Shown: positions 1 to 6,777, counted from the first letter of the stretch. The stretch: 20,538 nucleotides of DNA from Bacilli bacterium (GCA_017618495.1 JAFZUD010000147.1:1-20538), one strand, 5' to 3'. The notes: generated by a model from the sequence alone, not told the origin. Program-made: numbers and translations.

Positions 1-1
1 A

Positions 2-583
2 ATGGAGAGTGGAGTGACCTTAGTCTACTTAACTCCCCATCAAAACAAACAAACCTTGACTGGTCCTCTTTTGAAAGAAAGATACCAGTCTTTTTTGGAT
101 GAGATCAAAGACAAAGGAATCGATCTTGATATACGTCTAGGATCAGAGATTTATTATTACCCTGGACTCAAGCAAGACCTTCTTTCAGGAAAGGCTCTTA
201 CGATGGATGAGAGCAAATACGTCCTTGTTGAATTCTCGACAAGAACAGAGACCAATATCTCTGAGATCGTCTATGAGCTTGTCATCGCCGGATTCATTCC
301 TGTGATCGCTCATATCGAAAGATATCCATATTTAAAGAAATCTGATTATTTCGATATCAAGGATGCAGGGGGACTCATTCAGATAAACGCTTCATCCTTC
401 TCTCATTTCTCATCGAGAGGAATCATCAAATATCTCCTTAAGAATGATCTTGTGGATTATGTCGCAAGCGACGCGCATGACCACTTAAAAAGGAAAGTGG
501 ATTTCTCCTTCGTTCATTCTTATATCAAAAAGAAATACCCTTCTTTATATACAAGACTCATCGAGATGAAGAAGATCGGCTAA
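2..583 (+). CDS. CpsB/YwqE-type PHP tyrosine phosphatase, 5' end missing
   Basis: This is the C-terminal part of a PHP-fold, metal-dependent protein-tyrosine phosphatase of the CpsB/YwqE family. These enzymes act in the cytoplasm and dephosphorylate the bacterial tyrosine kinases that control capsule or exopolysaccharide export. Visible metal-site motifs are TPH (His13), GSEIYY (Glu49), AHIERYP (His104) and ASDAHD (Asp157, His159). The family's N-terminal DxHxH...GxDDG stretch is absent. The text beginning ESGVT aligns with the family's GVT..xATPH segment, so the true start lies before the window and the ATG at position 2 is only an internal Met. About 50 residues should be missing. No kinase or capsule gene is visible downstream, so any such partners must lie upstream. 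The family call is firm; the substrate is inferred. Confidence 0.85.
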   Translation: MESGVTLVYLTPHQNKQTLTGPLLKERYQSFLDEIKDKGIDLDIRLGSEIYYYPGLKQDLLSGKALTMDESKYVLVEFSTRTETNISEIVYELVIAGFIPVIAHIERYPYLKKSDYFDIKDAGGLIQINASSFSHFSSRGIIKYLLKNDLVDYVASDAHDHLKRKVDFSFVHSYIKKKYPSLYTRLIEMKKIG

Positions 584-592
584 AAAGCGTCA

Positions 593-622
593 TTGACTTC
601 TTTCTCATTATCTCTGTATTCT
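593..622 (+). promoter_or_regulatory. Putative promoter of the lipoprotein gene at 658
   Basis: TTGACT (593-598) and TATTCT (617-622) are separated by 18 nt. This sits just after the phosphatase stop and upstream of an AAGGGG ribosome site (644-649). The fit to a sigma-A promoter is good; function is inferred. Confidence 0.5.
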
Positions 623-657
623 TTTCGCAACATTCATATCTTTAAGGGGAAAAATGA

Positions 658-1140
658 ATGAGCGCGAAACGTGATTACAAACTATTTGTCGTTTTGTCCT
701 TATTAGGGCTTATTCTTTCCTCTTGCTCAAATGATGGGCAGGGGAGTGAGTTCTCTTCTTATGAGACTCAAAACAGATCAAGCTATGTCTCATCTTCTAG
801 TGAGGCTAATACCTCAAAGACTTCCTTCTCTCCTAGGGATAGGAGAACCGTTTACACTGTCTCCATCTATCAGTGTTTCTATTATCCTGACGAAAAGAGA
901 TACGGCACTCCAAAGTTCGACATACAAGTGAAGTATGAGATGTTTGCGCCCTTCTATGAGGATGCCGATGCCTTTCGCGAATTAAAGTACCAATGCCATC
1001 CTTCTGGCGAATTCTACTATTCCCATCCAGGAGGTGCCTACATCATGATAGGCTTCTTTTATGATGTGACCTGCAAACACGAAATAATGTATGGCGATCC
1101 TGTCACGTCCAATACGAACATCTATTATTACTGTTCCTAA
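658..1140 (+). CDS. Small putative lipoprotein of unknown function
   Basis: This 160-residue protein has a short basic N-terminus, a hydrophobic stretch and the lipobox LSSC (Cys23), so it is probably lipid-anchored on the outer face of the membrane. A Ser/Thr-rich linker runs to about residue 57. The remaining domain of about 100 residues is rich in Tyr and Phe and has Cys residues near 73, 112, 138 and 159, which could form disulfides. I do not recognise the family. The ATG at 658 is chosen because AAGGGG lies 8 nt upstream; the out-of-frame ATG at 654 opens no long frame. The gene has its own promoter-like sequence and terminator, so it appears to be a single-gene unit. Confidence 0.75.
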   Translation: MSAKRDYKLFVVLSLLGLILSSCSNDGQGSEFSSYETQNRSSYVSSSSEANTSKTSFSPRDRRTVYTVSIYQCFYYPDEKRYGTPKFDIQVKYEMFAPFYEDADAFRELKYQCHPSGEFYYSHPGGAYIMIGFFYDVTCKHEIMYGDPVTSNTNIYYYCS

Positions 1141-1166
1141 GAGGAGTGGGTTTCACTCCTCTTTTC
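1139..1166 (+). terminator. Rho-independent terminator after the lipoprotein gene
   Basis: A perfect 10-bp stem (1139-1148 with 1154-1163, AAGAGGAGTG/CACTCCTCTT) with a 5-nt loop is followed by a T-rich tail. It begins inside the stop codon. Confidence 0.85.
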
Positions 1167-1225
1167 TTTGTGCGCGAAATCCTTATAAATAAGGAAGTTT
1201 ATATCTCAATAATATGTAAACAATT

Positions 1226-1236
1226 GTTACGGTAAC
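1226..1236. promoter_or_regulatory. Palindrome upstream of HTH-glmM, possible operator
   Basis: GTTAC-G-GTAAC is a perfect dyad, immediately preceded by and overlapping a second one (CAATTG, 1221-1226). It lies about 35 bp upstream of a TACAAT -10-like hexamer (1271-1276) and 90 bp upstream of the first gene of the amino-sugar operon. Because that gene carries a DNA-binding domain, autoregulation here is a reasonable guess. Short AT-rich dyads also arise by chance. Confidence 0.25.
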
Positions 1237-1270
1237 TAAAATTACCTTTTATTTTTCCAAGAAAACCCTG

Positions 1271-1276
1271 TACAAT
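1271..1276 (+). promoter_or_regulatory. Putative -10 element of the amino-sugar operon
   Basis: TACAAT lies 49 bp upstream of the start codon. No good -35 hexamer is seen at 16-18 nt (the sequence there is T-rich), so the promoter may depend on an activator, or the match may be chance. An AAAGGA ribosome site lies at 1313-1318 before the ATG at 1326. Confidence 0.3.
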
Positions 1277-1325
1277 TTGCTTAATTAAGTGAACAGCAAC
1301 CTCTGGTTGACAAAGGAAACAAATT

Positions 1326-2966
1326 ATGACAATTGCAGAAAAGCTTATTCATCTTAGAGTCAACGCCTCTCTTTCCCAGCTTGATTTGGCTAGCGCCTTA
1401 AAGGTCAGCCGCCAATCAGTCTCCAAATGGGAAAAAGGAGAATGTGTCCCATCTCTTGATAAGGCCTTAGAGCTTTGCTCCCTCTTCAAGATCACCATCG
1501 ATGAACTCGTCAATGAGTCCATCACCATCAACATGAAGGGAACAAAGAAAGAGGAAATCCCAGAAGAAGGAAACCATTACTTCGGCACCGATGGCTTCAG
1601 AGGAGAATCAAACAAGAACCTCACCGCCATGCACGCCTTCCAGACTGGTAGATTCCTTGGCTGGTATTTCAACCAACCTCAGTTCGCGAGATTACACGCT
1701 GGCCAAGAAAGACCAAGGATCTGCATCGGCAAAGACACCAGAAGATCCTCCTACATGTTTGAGTACGCTTTATGCGCTGGCATCACCGCTAGCGGAGCTG
1801 ATGCCTATATCCTCCATGTCACCACGACCCCAAGTGTCTCTTATATCACGAGAAGCGAGCACTTCGACTGCGGCGTCATGATCACTGCTTCCCACAATAT
1901 CTTCTACGATAACGGCATCAAGGTCCTTAACCACAATGGCGAAAAGCTTGAGGACTCTGTTGCCCATCTTATCGAATGCTATATCGACAAGAAGTTCGAC
2001 AAGCTTGGACTCTCTGATGTCACTGACCTTCCTTATGCCGAAAGAGAGAACATCGGCAAAGTCATCGACTTCGAAGAAGGAAGAGCCAGATACACCGGTT
2101 ATCTTATCTCAACCATCCCAACTTCCTTCAGAAGCCTTAGGATCGCCCTTGATTGCGCCAATGGAGCTTCCTGGGCCATCGCCCCTCAGGTCTTCAAGAC
2201 CTTAGGCGCCGATATCACCGTCATCGGCGATGAGCCAAATGGCCTTAACACCAACAAAGGCTGTGGCTCAACCCATATTGAGAAACTCCAAGAACTCGTC
2301 AAAGAAGGCAAATTCGATGTCGGATTCGCTTTCGATGGCGATGCCGATAGATGCTTAGCGGTCGATGAGACTGGCGAAGTCATCGATGGCGATAAGATCA
2401 TGTACATCTTAGGTCTTAGACTTAAGAGACATAGAACCCTTAAGAATGACACCGTTGTTTCCACGATCATGTCCAACAGCGGATTCGTCAAAGCCCTCGA
2501 AGAAGCCGGCATGAAGACCGTTCAGACCGCGGTAGGGGACAAATACGTCTATGAAGAGATGATGAAGAACGATTATTGGATCGGAGGAGAACAATCCGGC
2601 CACATCATCATCAGGAAATACCAGAACACCGGTGACGGCATCTTGACCGCTCTCAAATTAACCGAAGAGATGCTTGATACCAAGAAGTCGCTCAAGACCT
2701 TAAGCGCTCCAGTCCACGAATATCCTCAACAGCTTGAGAACGTTCGTGTCATCGACAAGAAAGCGGTCCTCAACGACAAAGACATCGTCGAGAAGGTTGA
2801 GAAGATCAACAAAGAGATGAAAGGCAAAGGAAGAATTCTTCTTAGAGAATCCGGAACCGAGCCAGTCGTCAGAATCATGCTTGAGAGCGACGACAAAGAA
2901 ATGAATCAGCGTTACATCGATACCATCAAATCCATGATCAAAAAAGGAGGATACATCGGTGAGTAA
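1326..2966 (+). CDS. glmM: XRE helix-turn-helix fused to GlmM-like phosphoglucosamine mutase
   Basis: This 546-residue protein has two parts. Residues 1-62 form an XRE/Cro-type helix-turn-helix, with a recognition-helix region around SRQSVSKWEKGE. Residues 63-84 are a charged linker. Residues 85-546 form an alpha-D-phosphohexomutase most like GlmM, which converts glucosamine-6-P to glucosamine-1-P for UDP-GlcNAc and cell-wall synthesis. Motifs are FGTDGFRG (86-93), the phosphoserine loop TASHN (Ser189; Ile191 follows where Pro is usual), the metal loop DGDADR (337-342), the sugar-specificity loop GEQSGH (421-426) and the phosphate loop RESGTEP (507-513). All catalytic motifs are present, so it should be active. 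GlmM proteins are normally about 445-450 residues without a DNA-binding domain. It overlaps the next gene by 8 nt. A phosphomannomutase role is possible but less likely beside nagB. Confidence 0.88.
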   Translation: MTIAEKLIHLRVNASLSQLDLASALKVSRQSVSKWEKGECVPSLDKALELCSLFKITIDELVNESITINMKGTKKEEIPEEGNHYFGTDGFRGESNKNLTAMHAFQTGRFLGWYFNQPQFARLHAGQERPRICIGKDTRRSSYMFEYALCAGITASGADAYILHVTTTPSVSYITRSEHFDCGVMITASHNIFYDNGIKVLNHNGEKLEDSVAHLIECYIDKKFDKLGLSDVTDLPYAERENIGKVIDFEEGRARYTGYLISTIPTSFRSLRIALDCANGASWAIAPQVFKTLGADITVIGDEPNGLNTNKGCGSTHIEKLQELVKEGKFDVGFAFDGDADRCLAVDETGEVIDGDKIMYILGLRLKRHRTLKNDTVVSTIMSNSGFVKALEEAGMKTVQTAVGDKYVYEEMMKNDYWIGGEQSGHIIIRKYQNTGDGILTALKLTEEMLDTKKSLKTLSAPVHEYPQQLENVRVIDKKAVLNDKDIVEKVEKINKEMKGKGRILLRESGTEPVVRIMLESDDKEMNQRYIDTIKSMIKKGGYIGE

Positions 2967-3624
2967 CATCAAAGTCAAAGACTTATACACTCCAAGTAAC
3001 ATCGATTATATCGATGAGTATGTCTTCTCTAAGGAATATCCTTGGGAGCTTCTTGGTGGCATCAAAGAATACATCAAGTCGCTTATCGAGAAAGGCATGC
3101 CAGGATTCGACAAGATCCAGCCAGATGTCCTTATCGGTCAGAACACAACGATTGCCAAGACCGCGACCATCATCGGTCCAACCATCATCGGCAACAACGT
3201 TGAGATCAGACCTGGCGCCTATATCAGGGGAGCGGTCATCGTTGGAGACGAATCCGTCGTCGGAAATAGCTCCGAACTCAAGAACGCCATCCTCATGAGA
3301 CACTGCCAGTGCCCACATTACAACTATGTTGGTGATTCGATCTTAGGAAACTACGCCCATACAGGCGCAGGCTCAATCCTCTCTAACTTAAAAAGCGACA
3401 ACAAAGCAGTCGTCATCCATAACGAAGGAGAGAACGTTGAGACCGGCATCAGGAAGATCGGTTCATTCTTGGCCGACCACGCTGACATCGGATGCGGAAG
3501 CGTCCTTAATCCAGGAACCATCATCGGTCAAAACACCCAGGTATATCCTCTCACCATGTGTAGGGGAGTATACCCATCTGATTCCATCGTCAAAGGAACC
3601 AAAGAAATCGTCAAAAAGAGGTAA
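2959..3624 (+). CDS. GlmU acetyltransferase-like left-handed beta-helix protein
   Basis: This 221-residue protein consists of hexapeptide repeats (about 56-205, for example VLIGQN, ATIIGP, TIIGNN, GTIIGQ) after a short helical N-terminus (WELLGGIKEYI). The segment RPGAYIRG...GNSSELKN...HYNYVGDS parallels the glucosamine-1-P acetyltransferase half of GlmU, including the Arg of RPG, the Lys of ELKN and the His at residue 120. The uridylyltransferase half (LAAGxGTRM) is absent. It probably acetylates glucosamine-1-P made by the preceding mutase, though another sugar-phosphate substrate is possible. The start is GTG at 2959, with AAAGGAGG at 2943-2950, 8 nt upstream. It overlaps the mutase gene by 8 nt, which suggests translational coupling. 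A separate UTP-dependent pyrophosphorylase would be needed to reach UDP-GlcNAc. Confidence 0.75.
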   Translation: MSNIKVKDLYTPSNIDYIDEYVFSKEYPWELLGGIKEYIKSLIEKGMPGFDKIQPDVLIGQNTTIAKTATIIGPTIIGNNVEIRPGAYIRGAVIVGDESVVGNSSELKNAILMRHCQCPHYNYVGDSILGNYAHTGAGSILSNLKSDNKAVVIHNEGENVETGIRKIGSFLADHADIGCGSVLNPGTIIGQNTQVYPLTMCRGVYPSDSIVKGTKEIVKKR

Positions 3625-3630
3625 ATAACA

Positions 3631-4353
3631 ATGAAAGTCATCGTCGGAAACGAAAAAGAAATCAGCCAATTAATCGCTAACGAATTCGTCAAAGCGGTCA
3701 AAGCCAAACCAACTGCCGTTCTTGGCCTTGCTACCGGAACTTCTCCATTAATGGTCTACGCCGATATGGCGAAAGCCTACAAGGATGGCGAAGTCTCCTA
3801 CAAAGACTGCAAGTCCTTCAACCTTGATGAGTATGTCGGCTTAGAAGGAACCCATGATCAGTCATACAGGTATTTCATGACTGAGAATCTCTTCAAGCAC
3901 ATCGACATCAAACTCGAGAACACCCACGTCTTACTCGGTGTCGGCGATTACAAAGCCTACATGAATCAGTATGACAAAGAGATCGATGAGGCTGGTGGAA
4001 TCGACATCCAGATCCTTGGCATCGGAAGCGATGGCCATATCGCCTTCAATGAGCCAGGCACCCCGTTTGATTCCCTCACCCATGAGACCGAATTAACTGA
4101 GCAGACCATCAAAGACAACTCCCGTCTCTTTAATGACATCAGCGAGGTTCCTACCCGCGCCGTCACAATGGGTCTTGCTTCCATCATGAAAGCCAAGAAG
4201 ATCGTCCTTATCGCCACTGGCAAGAACAAAGCCAAAGCCGTCTATGGCCTCATCAAGGGACCAATCAGCGAAGACATGCCTTGCTCCATCCTTCAGAAGC
4301 ATCCGGATTGCACGGTCTATGTCGACGAGGAGGCTTATTCCCTCGTCAAATAA
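3631..4353 (+). CDS. nagB: Glucosamine-6-phosphate deaminase NagB
   Basis: This cytoplasmic enzyme interconverts glucosamine-6-P and fructose-6-P plus ammonia. At 240 residues it has the normal bacterial length. Motifs are LATGTSP (33-39, phosphate loop), FNLDEYVGL (Asp66/Glu67, general base region) and GIGSDGHIAFNEPG (130-143, with catalytic His136 and Glu141). The gene starts 6 nt after the acetyltransferase stop, with an AGAGG ribosome site, and is the third gene of the operon. The set mutase, acetyltransferase and deaminase places it at the branch between glycolysis and amino-sugar synthesis. It could run in the degradative or, at high ammonia, the biosynthetic direction. No nagA or GlcNAc transporter is present, so catabolic use is not shown here. 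Confidence 0.95.
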   Translation: MKVIVGNEKEISQLIANEFVKAVKAKPTAVLGLATGTSPLMVYADMAKAYKDGEVSYKDCKSFNLDEYVGLEGTHDQSYRYFMTENLFKHIDIKLENTHVLLGVGDYKAYMNQYDKEIDEAGGIDIQILGIGSDGHIAFNEPGTPFDSLTHETELTEQTIKDNSRLFNDISEVPTRAVTMGLASIMKAKKIVLIATGKNKAKAVYGLIKGPISEDMPCSILQKHPDCTVYVDEEAYSLVK

Positions 4354-4369
4354 ATAAGTTACAAAAAGA

Positions 4370-4392
4370 AAAAGGGACGTTTAGCCCCTTTT
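4370..4392 (+). terminator. Terminator-like hairpin between nagB and gdhA
   Basis: AAAAGGG (4370-4376) pairs with CCCTTTT (4386-4392) across a 9-nt loop. The stem is modest and the T-run short, so it may be a weak terminator or an attenuator with read-through into gdhA 22 bp further on. Confidence 0.5.
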
Positions 4393-4407
4393 CCTTTTAG
4401 GAAAGGA
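4392..4407 (+). promoter_or_regulatory. Small hairpin that includes the gdhA ribosome site
   Basis: TCCTTT (4392-4397) can pair with AAAGGA (4402-4407) around a 4-nt loop, which would occlude the GGAAAGGA ribosome site 7 nt before the gdhA ATG. No independent promoter is clear between nagB and gdhA. Weak; a purine-rich ribosome site with a pyrimidine tract just upstream can arise by chance. Confidence 0.25.
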
Positions 4408-4414
4408 TAAAGAT

Positions 4415-5749
4415 ATGAAATACATTGAAGAAGTGATCGAAAAGGTCAAAAACGAAAACCCTGGTGAACCTGAGTTTCTCCAAGCCGTCAAGGAAGTCCT
4501 TGAGAGCTTAGAGCCAATCATCGCCATGAACGAAGAAAAATATAGGAGCCAGAAGCTTCTTGAGAAACTCGTTGTTCCAAACAACATCGTCAAATTCGAT
4601 GTCAAATGGATGGATGACAATGGAGTGGAACAAACCAACAAAGGATATCGTGTCCAGTTCAACAACGCTGTCGGTGTCTATAAAGGTGGCCTTCGCCTTC
4701 ATCCTTCCGTCAACCTTTCCATCCTTAAGTTCTTAGCCTTCGAGCAGTGCTTCAAGAACGCCTTAACCGGCTGCCCAATGGGCGGAGGCAAAGGCGGATC
4801 CGATTTCGATCCAAAAGGTAAGAGCGAAGCCGAGGTCAAACGTTTCTGCATCGCCTTCATGGATAAGCTCTATCCACATATCGGTGTTGGTGTTGATGTA
4901 CCTGCTGGCGATATTGGCGTCGGTGGCAGAGAGATCGGTTTCATGGCCGAAGAATATAAGAAACAGACTGGCACCTTAGGTGGCGTCCTCACTGGCAAGC
5001 CTCTTTCAATGGGCGGTTCCCTTTGCAGAACCGAGGCTACCGGTTATGGTCTTGTCTATTTCGCCGAAGAGATGCTTAAGAAGAGACATGATTCCTTTGA
5101 AGGAAAGACCGTTGTCGTTTCTGGAAGTGGAAACGTCGCTATCTACGCGATCGAGAAGTGCGAGCAGCTTGGTGCCAAAGTCGTTGGCTGCTGCGATTCC
5201 TCTGGTTGGATCTATGACAAAGAAGGAATCGATGTCGCTCTCTTAAAAGAGATCAAAGAAGTGAAGAGAGAAAGACTTTCTTCGTACGCTGCAAAGAGAC
5301 CTTCTGCCGAATACCACGAAGGCAAAGGCGTCTACACCATCAAGTGTGACATCTATATGCCATGCGCCACTCAGAATGAGCTCGATCTCGAAGGCGCGAA
5401 GATTCTCGTCAAGAATGGCTGCTTCGCGGTCTGCGAAGGCGCTAACATGCCAACCACAAGAGAAGCGACCGAATACCTTCTTGCCAACAAAGTCTTATTC
5501 ACCCCAGGCAAAGCGTCCAATGCCGGTGGAGTCTCTTGCTCGTATCTCGAGATGGTCCAAAACGACAAGAACGAGTCCTGGCCATTTGAGAAGGTCGACA
5601 TGAAGCTCAAAGAGATCATGGTCAACATCTTCCATAACGTTGATGAAGCCGCAAAAGAAGTGGGACAGGAAGACAATTACGTTGTCGGTGCGAACATCGC
5701 TGGCTTCAAGATCATCTATGACGCCATGTCCAAAAAAGGACTTCTCTAA
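4415..5749 (+). CDS. gdhA: Glutamate dehydrogenase, hexameric NADP type
   Basis: This enzyme makes glutamate from 2-oxoglutarate, ammonia and a reduced nicotinamide cofactor in the cytoplasm. At 444 residues it matches the short hexameric class (about 445-450). Visible motifs are GGLRLHPSVN (substrate site), CPMGGGKGGSDFDPKGKS (catalytic Lys126), VDVPAGDIGVGGREIGFM (catalytic Asp region) and a Rossmann fold, VVVSGSGNVAIYA. The sequence resembles E. coli GdhA-type enzymes, so NADPH-dependent ammonia assimilation is the likely direction. The ATG at 4415 has AAAGGA 7 nt upstream. The gene is followed by a strong terminator that closes the core block before the accessory modules. Confidence 0.95.
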   Translation: MKYIEEVIEKVKNENPGEPEFLQAVKEVLESLEPIIAMNEEKYRSQKLLEKLVVPNNIVKFDVKWMDDNGVEQTNKGYRVQFNNAVGVYKGGLRLHPSVNLSILKFLAFEQCFKNALTGCPMGGGKGGSDFDPKGKSEAEVKRFCIAFMDKLYPHIGVGVDVPAGDIGVGGREIGFMAEEYKKQTGTLGGVLTGKPLSMGGSLCRTEATGYGLVYFAEEMLKKRHDSFEGKTVVVSGSGNVAIYAIEKCEQLGAKVVGCCDSSGWIYDKEGIDVALLKEIKEVKRERLSSYAAKRPSAEYHEGKGVYTIKCDIYMPCATQNELDLEGAKILVKNGCFAVCEGANMPTTREATEYLLANKVLFTPGKASNAGGVSCSYLEMVQNDKNESWPFEKVDMKLKEIMVNIFHNVDEAAKEVGQEDNYVVGANIAGFKIIYDAMSKKGLL

Positions 5750-5766
5750 TCAAGCACAAAAAAGAG

Positions 5767-5794
5767 AATCCCCTGTAAAATCAGGGGATTTTTT
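5767..5794 (+). terminator. Strong rho-independent terminator after gdhA
   Basis: AATCCCCTG (5767-5775) pairs with CAGGGGATT (5782-5790) across loop TAAAAT, followed by six T. Almost the same hairpin follows brnA and the nucleotidyltransferase gene. Confidence 0.92.
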
Positions 5795-5851
5795 CTTATG
5801 TCAGCGCTGGTTTTCTTTATAGCCACTTGTCGCTCAATTTGGCGAAATTAG

Positions 5852-5902
5852 TTTTCAACTTGTTTGTATAGACTACACAAACAGGTTTGAGAGTAGGTAA
5901 TA
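5852..5902 (+). repeat. 51-nt direct repeat, copy 1 (site upstream of brnT)
   Basis: This copy aligns without gaps to 6621-6671 at 41 of 51 positions by hand count. Both begin TTTTCAACTTG and contain TGTAYAGACT, AAACARGTTTGA and AGYAGGYAATA. In this copy CTTGTTTGT (5859-5867) and ACAAACAGG (5877-5885) form an inverted repeat around a 9-nt spacer, the geometry of a tyrosine-recombinase core site. The two copies flank the brnT-brnA operon. The arm also resembles the sequence next to the displaced guaA 3' end at 10916-10935. The recombination role is inferred. Confidence 0.6.
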
Positions 5903-5960
5903 ATCACTCAACAAGGACTGATGGCACAAACCCCATCACGCACCGTACGTTTAATCAACC

Positions 5961-5987
5961 TTGAATAAGGTAAAGGGTAATTATAAT
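5961..5987 (+). promoter_or_regulatory. Promoter of brnT-brnA
   Basis: TTGAAT (5961-5966) and a perfect TATAAT (5982-5987) are 15 nt apart. A start about 7 nt after the -10 would fall on the A of the ATG at 5994, predicting a leaderless transcript. Confidence 0.6.
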
Positions 5988-5993
5988 ATAAGT

Positions 5994-6278
5994 ATGAAAG
6001 AATTACGTTTCGAGTGGGATGAAAGGAAGGCTAAGTCCAACCTAGACAAACATGGCGTCAGCTTCGAGGAGGCCAAGACAGTGTTCTATGATGAGGCCGC
6101 CTTGGTCATCTCGGATCCGGATAATTCTGAGACTGAGGATCGCTTCGTCATCCTCGGCTTCAGCGCTAGTGCGAGAATCCTGGTCGTCTGCCATTGCTAC
6201 AGGGACAACGAAGGCGTCATTCGAATCATCTCAGCCAGGAAAGCCACAAGGAACGAGGCGAGCCATTATAGAAGGTGA
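5994..6278 (+). CDS. brnT: BrnT-family type II toxin
   Basis: This 94-residue protein is a member of the BrnT/DUF497 family, RelE-fold ribonuclease toxins that block translation until bound by BrnA. It is recognised by FEWDERKAKSNLDKHGVSF at the N-terminus, the EDRFVILGFS core and the RIISARKAT..E...Y ending, each typical of the family, and the length is normal. The ATG at 5994 is preferred over the TTG at 5961 because the family begins at the FEWD segment and the upstream stretch overlaps the promoter. There is no ribosome site before it, so it is probably leaderless. The antitoxin gene follows 10 nt after the stop. Members of this family usually repress their own operon with BrnA. It lies between two copies of a 51-nt repeat, which suggests acquisition as a module. 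Confidence 0.9.
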   Translation: MKELRFEWDERKAKSNLDKHGVSFEEAKTVFYDEAALVISDPDNSETEDRFVILGFSASARILVVCHCYRDNEGVIRIISARKATRNEASHYRR

Positions 6279-6288
6279 GGAAAAGAAT

Positions 6289-6498
6289 ATGAGGGAAGAA
6301 TACGATTGGAGCAAAGGAAAAAAGAACCCTTACGCCAAACAACTGAAGAAACAGGTGACGATTAAGCTCTCTGAGGATGCGATCGCCTATTTTAAGATGC
6401 AGGCGAAGGAGACCGGCATACCATATCAAACGCTCATCAATCTCTATCTGACGGACTGCGCCAGAAGTGGCAAACGCCTCGCGATATCCTGGAACTAA
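6289..6498 (+). CDS. brnA: BrnA-family antitoxin
   Basis: This 69-residue protein is the partner of BrnT. The N-terminal part (YDWSKGKKNPYAKQLKKQ) is the toxin-interaction segment typical of these antitoxins. The rest (VTIKLSEDAIAYFKMQAKETG, IPYQTLINLYL) fits a ribbon-helix-helix DNA-binding fold. It should neutralise the toxin and autorepress the operon. The ATG at 6289 has GAGG at 6277-6280, overlapping the brnT stop, so translation is probably coupled. Its longer upstream frame is a shadow of brnT. A terminator follows 50 nt downstream. Confidence 0.85.
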   Translation: MREEYDWSKGKKNPYAKQLKKQVTIKLSEDAIAYFKMQAKETGIPYQTLINLYLTDCARSGKRLAISWN

Positions 6499-6547
6499 TA
6501 TTCTTTTGCTTTGAGCTCATCCCCAGGATCGTGCTCCATAAAACTAA

Positions 6548-6575
6548 AAATCCCCTTCGTATCAGGGGATTTTTC
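6548..6575 (+). terminator. Terminator after brnA
   Basis: AAATCCCCT (6548-6556) pairs with AGGGGATTT (6564-6572) across a 7-nt loop, followed by T-rich sequence. The stem is nearly the same as those after gdhA (5767) and the nucleotidyltransferase gene (7762). Confidence 0.9.
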
Positions 6576-6620
6576 TTTTTCCTAATCGCCTTCTTTTCGC
6601 ACGGGGCAAACATTTTTATT

Positions 6621-6671
6621 TTTTCAACTTGAATGTACAGACTCTTCAAACAAGTTTGATAGCAGGCAATA
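6621..6671 (+). repeat. 51-nt direct repeat, copy 2 (site upstream of the coiled-coil/nucleotidyltransferase operon)
   Basis: This is the second copy of the repeat at 5852. It keeps the half-sites CTTGAATGT (6628-6636) and TCAAACAAG (6646-6654), a 9-nt spacer and the downstream arm GTTTGATAGCAGGCAATA. It lies between the brnA terminator and the promoter of the next operon, so both small modules have the order repeat, promoter, two genes, terminator. No recombinase gene is in the window. Confidence 0.6.
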
Positions 6672-6732
6672 CGGAAAGATCGATCAGACAAGCTTTGTTA
6701 ATTGCCAAGGATGTGTCGCTTATACTACATAA

Positions 6733-6760
6733 TTGTCAAATAGAGGAAATGTAGTATAAT
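6733..6760 (+). promoter_or_regulatory. Promoter of the coiled-coil/nucleotidyltransferase operon
   Basis: TTGTCA (6733-6738) and TATAAT (6755-6760) are 16 nt apart. This is a good consensus promoter 18 bp before the start codon. Confidence 0.65.
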
Positions 6761-6777
6761 TTGATTGAGGAATGATT

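Noticed and set aside
5961..5993. TTG start at 5961 for brnT
   Set aside because: It overlaps the -35 hexamer of a good promoter, and BrnT proteins begin near the FEWD segment encoded just after the ATG at 5994.
6052..6288. N-terminally extended form of BrnA
   Set aside because: The extension is only the shifted frame of brnT; the ATG at 6289 has a ribosome site and gives the family length.
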